DNA of 10,332 bases from an uncultured Eubacteriales bacterium (GTDB taxonomy: Bacteria > Bacillota > Clostridia > UBA1381 > UBA9506), in contig UQYH01000081.1 of NCBI GenBank assembly GCA_900545185.1, positions 1 to 10,332 of the forward strand, in the 5' to 3' direction. Numbering within the stretch: position 1 is the stretch's first letter; each line of letters begins with the position of its first letter. Below the pieces are notes generated by a model. That model had not been told where the DNA came from, did not search any database, and saw nothing but the letters and a program-made list of their open reading frames with translations. Positions 6,375 through 10,332 of the stretch are shown here, in pieces. A program made the translations under genes and the position numbers.

Positions 6375-6791
6375 TCAGCATTTTTGCCCTGCTTCACTTT
6401 CAACCGCCACAATATCATCCAGATTAATTTTCGTGCGGTCTGTCATCATCAGCAGCCGATTCACCGTATCAATGCGGCGCAGTACGCCCTGCTTTGTTAC
6501 ATAAGCGCCGCCCGATTTTTTTGCATCCGGCACAAAGTATGTGACGGTGCAGGCCGGCTGTTCATCAATTTTATTCAAAAGCATCTGCAATTGTCCGTCA
6601 ATTTCGGCCTTTGCATCTTCATCCAGCACGGGACGCGATTCCGTCAGGCGCGCCGTCTCGCTTATGGCATCCGCATGCCCCGTCAGGGCACGAAAAGCCC
6701 CAAACTGCGCCGCACGTGCAATCGGCGGCATCGGCGGATATTTTTTGGACTTATAATGCGGCAGACGGATAATGTCCTCATACTGCTTCAT
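6375..6791 (-). CDS. YolD-like family protein, partner of the Y-family polymerase
   Basis: The 138 residues match the YolD-like family, small proteins of poorly known biochemistry found beside UvrX/UmuC-type polymerases in Firmicutes and their phages. Seen here are the N-terminal YEDIIRLPHYKSKKYPPMPPIARAAQFGAFRALTGH-type core (first about 40 residues), conserved in clostridial members, a central helical part (about 45-75) and a C-terminal beta-rich part with RTKINLDDIVAVE (about 118-130) resembling the YolD domain. Its ATG overlaps the polymerase TGA (ATGA), so translation is coupled, and an accessory role in translesion synthesis is inferred from this pairing. A different promoter region starts just downstream, so the cassette ends here. 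Confidence 0.85.
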   Translation of the reverse strand: MKQYEDIIRLPHYKSKKYPPMPPIARAAQFGAFRALTGHADAISETARLTESRPVLDEDAKAEIDGQLQMLLNKIDEQPACTVTYFVPDAKKSGGAYVTKQGVLRRIDTVNRLLMMTDRTKINLDDIVAVESEAGQKC

Positions 6792-8299
6792 GCCTTGTGC
6801 CCTCCTATCTGCCGGTTTCGGCTTTGACCCGTTGCGCCCTCCTGCAAATTTGTGCCCTTTAAAATGGCGTTTTTGCCGTATTTCTCCTTAATGGTCAGCA
6901 TGGTTTGCTGCAAAGATTTTTCCTTTTCCAAATGTGCGTTAAGCGCCGCCGCTTCTGCCGCCTGCACCGTGTAATCGGTAAACAAATCCAGCTGCTTGTG
7001 TGGCGGCTCATTGCAAACCTCATCTGCCGCTTGCAAATGGCTGACCGCTATTGTGACGCGCCGCACCAATAAATCGCGGTTAATAATCCGCTCAAACAAG
7101 GCCAGTGTGCTGTCTGTAATCAACTTGCCCGATGCCGTGTAACAAGACAAATTTTCCGTGCCGTGCGCATGCTTCGGCACCTTTCTTCCATAGCGGTCTG
7201 TAGTCACACTGCCCCGATAGGCTTGCTTTTTCAAATTATCGGTATCATAGCCAATGGTTAAAACAACCTGATTCGTCACCAGATTTTTAGCTACCAATTC
7301 CAGCGCCATGGCCTCTGCCATTTCACGCACGATAATTTTTGTTTTTTCGTACGGATACGGGCAATGCAGCACCTGTCCGGAGCTAAGGCTCTTTTCCTCC
7401 GGCCGATACGCTCTTATATCGGCCATGGTGCACGGTTCCCAGCCCCAGGCATGGTCAATTAAAAGCTCGGCATTAACGCCGAACAGCTTATATAAAAGAT
7501 CCTCATTGTGTATCTCGTGCGGCTTACCCAAAGAGCAGCGCGCCACATCGCCCATGGTATACATACCGTTTTCCATCAGTTTTTTGGCTGTACCGGCGCC
7601 CACACGCCAAAAATCCGTTAACGGTGTGTGCGACCAAAGCGCACGCCGATACCCCATTTCGTCCAGCTGCGCAATCCGCACGCCGTTTTTACCGGGACGC
7701 ATTTTTTTCGCCATAATATCCATGGCAATTTTACATAAATACAGGTTTGTCCCAATCCCGGCCGTGGCCGTTATGCCTGTGTTCCGCAAAACGTCTTCAA
7801 TGATTGTCATGGCCAGTTCACGCGGCGTCATGCGGTACAGCGGCAGATAATCCGTCACGTCCATAAACACCTCGTCAATCGAGTAAATGTGCATATCCTC
7901 CGGCGCAACATATTGCAGATAGATGCTGTAAATCCGCGTACTGTATTCTGTGTAAAGCGCCATACGCGGCGGCGCGACAATGTAAGAGAGCGCAAGCGCA
8001 CTGTTTGCCTTCAGTTCTGCCGCCGAGCAGGATTCCCCCGTCAGCTTGCGGCCGTAATTTTTCATTTTGCGCTGCCGATTCACGTTTTGCGCCGTTTGTA
8101 CCACCTCAAACAGGCGCGACCTTCCGGACAGACCATATGCTTTCAGTGACGGCGTGACGGCCAGGCAAATTGTTTTTTCGGTGCGGCTTTCATCTGCCAC
8201 AACCAAATTGGTATCCAACGGATCCAAGCCGCGCTCCACACATTCGGCCGAAGCAAAAAAGCTTTTTAAATCAATGGCGAGATATGTCCGTTCCTTCAT
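6788..8299 (-). CDS. Y-family translesion DNA polymerase (UvrX/UmuC-like, DinB superfamily)
   Basis: An error-prone polymerase for bypass of DNA lesions. The 503 residues show the catalytic Asp10 in AIDLKSFFAS and Asp142-Glu143 in YSIDEVFMD, with thumb helix-hairpin-helix around 225-255 and the little-finger domain around 300-425. QLDLF (436-440) is a beta-clamp binding peptide. The tail TIKEKYGKNAILKGTNLQEG and the closing NRQIGGHKA are typical of the clostridial branch that pairs with YolD. The ATG at 8299 is chosen because GGAGG lies 8 bases before it and the family N-terminus starts there; the frame is open for 63 codons further upstream, but those residues overlap the GH88 remnant and do not resemble the family. 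It forms an operon with the yolD-like gene. Such cassettes are often mobile or prophage-borne, but no mobility gene is present. No clear LexA box was found. Confidence 0.92.
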   Translation of the reverse strand: MKERTYLAIDLKSFFASAECVERGLDPLDTNLVVADESRTEKTICLAVTPSLKAYGLSGRSRLFEVVQTAQNVNRQRKMKNYGRKLTGESCSAAELKANSALALSYIVAPPRMALYTEYSTRIYSIYLQYVAPEDMHIYSIDEVFMDVTDYLPLYRMTPRELAMTIIEDVLRNTGITATAGIGTNLYLCKIAMDIMAKKMRPGKNGVRIAQLDEMGYRRALWSHTPLTDFWRVGAGTAKKLMENGMYTMGDVARCSLGKPHEIHNEDLLYKLFGVNAELLIDHAWGWEPCTMADIRAYRPEEKSLSSGQVLHCPYPYEKTKIIVREMAEAMALELVAKNLVTNQVVLTIGYDTDNLKKQAYRGSVTTDRYGRKVPKHAHGTENLSCYTASGKLITDSTLALFERIINRDLLVRRVTIAVSHLQAADEVCNEPPHKQLDLFTDYTVQAAEAAALNAHLEKEKSLQQTMLTIKEKYGKNAILKGTNLQEGATGQSRNRQIGGHKA

Positions 8300-8329
8300 C
8301 TGCCGCACCTCCTTGTATAATCTTCTTAT

Positions 8330-8355
8330 ATTGTACCATATTTGTGTGCAAAATA
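8330..8355 (-). promoter_or_regulatory. Possible promoter of the polymerase/YolD operon
   Basis: The minus strand has TACAAT (8335-8330) preceded by TGG, a plausible extended -10, about 30 bases before the polymerase start. The matching -35 region (TGTTAT or TTATTT) is poor. I looked for the firmicute SOS box GAAC-N4-GTTC around it and did not find one. Confidence 0.35.
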
Positions 8356-8468
8356 ACATCCCTTGTCCCAAATTTTTTATCGCATAATCTGCAAACCAAA
8401 AAGAGCCGAAGCAAAATCTCTTTGCCGCAGTTCCGTGTTTGTTTCCTGTTTTTCTGCCTGCATAGGCT

Positions 8469-8925
8469 CTACCATGCCAAAAAGTCAACCTGTTTCAGCT
8501 TGGTCAGCGCTTCTACAAAAAAGTAATCGCCGTATATGATGGGAAGATGAACGGCGCGGTTTGACGCATTCTTGCTTTCTTATCGCCCGTCAGCCGATAA
8601 TGTGCACCGCTGAGTATGTGCCACATAAAGCCGACATCATGGTGCAGCGCGTCATATCTTTGAAACGCCGCATCCAAAAGCTCTTCCGAGCGGCAGGCCG
8701 TTTGTTTGTATGCTTCTTTCCCGGTTGCGGCATACATCAGCCACATTATCCCCCAAAAAAGCCATTCGTCCAAAAGCAGGGGTCTGTTTCGGCCTTATTG
8801 TCGTGCACGCCGTTTGCATCGGCAGTATAAGGGATTTTATCCCGGCTGCGAACCGCAACCTTCTGCAGTTTGGCATCGACCTTTGCCCAGGTCTCTGCCA
8901 ACCACTTTTCCTGTTCTTTTTCCAT
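8469..8925 (-). pseudogene. Remnant of a GH88 unsaturated uronyl hydrolase
   Basis: GH88 enzymes release unsaturated uronic acids from oligosaccharides left by pectin or glycosaminoglycan lyases. Three family pieces appear in order but in different frames. From the ATG at 8925 comes KWLAETWAKVDAKLQKVAVRSRDKIP and, further on, DPCFWTNGFFGG, ending at a TAA (8746-8748). After a frameshift at the T6G5 run (8750-8760) comes WGIMWLMYAATGKEAY through LHHDVGFMWHILSGAHYRLTGDKKAR. Then, in a third frame, comes the family C-terminus VHLPIIYGDYFFVEALTKLK (about 8497-8556), ending at 8469. About 155 residues remain of about 370. The Asp in HHDVGF, the general acid/base region, survives, but the segment with the second catalytic Asp is gone. 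I am confident of both the family and the inactivation. Confidence 0.85.
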
Positions 8926-8973
8926 TTGTTCCTGTTCTTCTCCCCGGCAGATAATGCCGTATGATTCCGGCTT

Positions 8974-9777
8974 TTACAAAAGCCTTACCAGTTCATCGCC
9001 CACCTGCGCTGTTGTGGCCGTGCCGCCCAGGTCGGTGATAATATCGCCGAACAGGTTCGATGTGACCACAATTTCAAACCGCTTGGGGTTTTTGACAAAG
9101 AACATGCTGGCTGCATCCACCAACAGAGAACCCGTCTTGACATCGGGATATTCCTTGCCCACTTCTTCAAAAATGCTGTCCCAAAATACCATAGAATAGT
9201 TCAGTGCGTTGCCCTTTGAAATGCTGGTAAGCTTTTTGCCCTCGCGCCGCGCTGTTTCATAAGCATAACGGATGATTCTTTCCGTGCCCTTGCGTGAGAA
9301 CACGCCCGTTTGCAAAACAACCTCGTTGGGCTGACCGCGAAACAGCCAGTTGCCCTCACCGGCATATTCGCCCTCACTGTTTTCGCGAATGACCAGCATG
9401 TCAATGTCTTCACGCTTCACATCCTTAAGCGGACACGGCGCACCCTTTAACAGCTTAACGGGGCGCAGATTAACATATTGGTCAAATTCATGACGAATGG
9501 TTAAAAGCAAATCCCAAAGGGAAATATGATCCGGTACGCCGGGATACCCGACCGCACCCAGATAAATTGCGTCAAACTGCGAAAGCTGAGAAATCCCGTC
9601 CTTCGGCATCATTTCGCCGTGCTCTAAATAATACCGGCGCCCCCACGGGAAATGCGGTAATTCAAATCGAAATCCGCCGTCCAGTTCTGCTGCTCTGTTT
9701 AATACCTTAATGCCTTCGGCCAGCACTTCGGGACCTATACCATCCCCGACTATAACCGCTATTTTGTACGTTTGCAT
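8974..9777 (-). pseudogene. Tartrate/D-malate/isopropylmalate dehydrogenase family gene with internal deletion
   Basis: The 267-residue frame matches NAD-dependent decarboxylating beta-hydroxyacid dehydrogenases, closest in feel to D-malate/tartrate dehydrogenase (DmlA/TtuC): GDGIGPEV (11-18), FDAIYLGAVGYP (68-79), HISLWDLLL (84-92), FDQYVNLRPV (98-107), RENSEGEYAGEG (131-142), Lys188 and the metal-site Asp221, Asp245 and Asp249 in LFGDIITDL. It then jumps directly from TDLGG (248-252) to TATTAQVGDELV, the normal extreme C-terminus. The roughly 90 residues that should lie between, with the NAD-binding HGSAPDIAGKGIANP motif, are missing, against a usual 350-360. The frame is kept, so a shortened protein could be made but should not bind NAD. 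AGGAAG precedes the ATG. It follows yaaA by 12 bases and precedes the GH88 remnant by 48. Confidence 0.85.
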
Positions 9778-9789
9778 TGTTGTTGCTTC

Positions 9790-10332
9790 CTAAATTAAAT
9801 TCATCGGATTGTGATGATAACTTTCATAACGGACTGTTTTTGCGTATTCCTCAGATGCAAGATTGAGTATCAGCTCGTCCTTGACCTCACTGTAAATATC
9901 AGCGCCCCAGAAATCATACAGATTTTTACAGAAATCTGTTTTAAGACGCGCCTGCATTTCAAGTCTGTATGGTGTTATGCCGTCAAAGGGCTTCAGCACT
10001 CCGTAAAAACCCGAAAGAATCCGCAGATGCTTTTCTATATACGCAGATGCTTTTCTATATAATCAAAATAGCTGTCCTCGAATACCTGCGGTGACATATA
10101 CTTGTATTGAATTCCGTCATAGGATAAAATTGCAGGCGTGAGCTTTCTGTGCAAAGCCATATTTGCATAACGCTCATAATTAAGCGATGCAATCTCATCA
10201 TTACATACAAGCATCTTTTTTTAATTCGCCATAGGACAAACTCTTAAGGTATTTCATCAGCCGCTCAGTCCTGTCAAGAAAAACAGGCAACTGCTTATGA
10301 GAAATAATGTCCTCATGCATCATCTTTTTCGC
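9790..10332 (-). pseudogene. yaaA: Damaged yaaA (peroxide stress protein, UPF0246), 5' end beyond the window
   Basis: YaaA lowers free iron and so limits oxidative DNA damage in E. coli. The family is readable nearly from its N-terminus (AKKMMHEDIISHKQLPVFLD), with only about 7 residues outside the window. Lesion one: an extra A in the A7 run (10216-10222) after LKSLSYGELKK brings a TAA at 10201; with six A the frame continues MLVCNDEIASLNYERYANMA. Lesion two: a 20-bp tandem duplication (10022-10061) inside EKHLRI shifts the frame; with one copy removed it continues LSGFYGVLKPFDGITPYRLE. Lesion three: after NLASEEYAKTVRY the family sequence stops, and 11 unrelated residues precede the stop at 9790, so about 70 C-terminal residues are lost. 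The gene is surely inactive as it stands, unless the sequence has errors. Confidence 0.88.
10022..10061. repeat. Perfect 20-bp tandem duplication within yaaA
   Basis: The unit cgcagatgcttttctatata occurs twice, back to back, with no mismatch (10022-10041 and 10042-10061). Removing one copy restores the yaaA reading frame and a normal family sequence, so this is a recent duplication rather than a functional repeat. Perfect identity suggests it is young, or an assembly artefact. Confidence 0.9.

Noticed and set aside
5923..6504. Long plus-strand frame of 193 codons
   Set aside because: It is antisense to the murA 5' end and its promoter region, has no ribosome binding site and encodes no recognisable sequence; a shadow frame.
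8300..8420. LexA/DinR SOS box before the polymerase
   Set aside because: No GAAC-N4-GTTC or close variant could be found on reading this stretch.
8400..8430. AAAGAG/CTCTTT inverted repeat followed by T5 as a terminator after the GH88 remnant
   Set aside because: The stem is only 6 weak base pairs with a 12-base loop; not convincing enough to annotate.
8300..8488. 63-codon N-terminal extension of the polymerase frame
   Set aside because: The family N-terminus and an excellent GGAGG fit the ATG at 8299; the extension covers intergenic DNA and the GH88 3' end.
9813..9832. Mini-frame MKVIITIR inside the damaged yaaA end, resembling the yaaA start MKIIIS
   Set aside because: Only eight codons with no ribosome binding site; similarity is too short to mean anything.

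Overview
The window looks like chromosome from a low-to-mid GC, Gram-positive anaerobe of the Clostridia. The basis is a WalR/WalK two-component pair, a MurZ-type MurA, a 2-oxoacid:ferredoxin oxidoreductase gamma subunit (an anaerobe enzyme family), a Y-family polymerase paired with YolD, and AGGAGG-type ribosome binding sites. Every gene I can support is on the minus strand, so transcription runs from high to low coordinates. No tRNA, rRNA, insertion sequence or CRISPR array was seen.

Right part (about 8469-10332) is a run of damaged genes. In transcription order they are yaaA (two frameshifting lesions, one a perfect 20-bp tandem duplication, plus a lost C-terminus), a tartrate/D-malate/isopropylmalate-type dehydrogenase (an apparent in-frame internal deletion of roughly 90 codons between two DLGG-coding sites), and a GH88 unsaturated uronyl hydrolase (a frameshift plus an internal deletion of more than half the protein). 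The last two suggest a decaying uronate/pectin-type catabolic locus.

Middle right (6375-8299) is an intact two-gene cassette: a Y-family translesion polymerase and a YolD-like protein, sharing an ATGA stop/start overlap.

Centre (2693-6168) holds a good extended -10 promoter and structured leader, then murA (peptidoglycan precursor synthesis), a lone 2-oxoacid oxidoreductase gamma subunit, pgeF (peptidoglycan editing factor) and walR. Left of this are walK (909-2675) and a small secreted protein of unknown function (246-731). The theme is cell-envelope synthesis and its control, with the gamma subunit as the odd member. The YycH and YycI genes that accompany WalRK in Bacilli are absent. Instead, the gene after walK has its own promoter region with a textbook WalR box (TGTAAC-N5-TGTAAA, 858-874), so it is probably a direct WalR target.

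Left edge (1-245): the secreted-protein gene is followed by a striking three-stem nested inverted repeat (161-241). Then comes a strong ribosome binding site in front of an unidentified reading frame that appears frameshifted and leaves the window. I saw no obvious new defence or mobile system. The best leads are the WalR-controlled secreted protein, the structured element at 161-241, the orphan gamma subunit in a cell-wall cluster, and the molecular scars in the three decayed genes.
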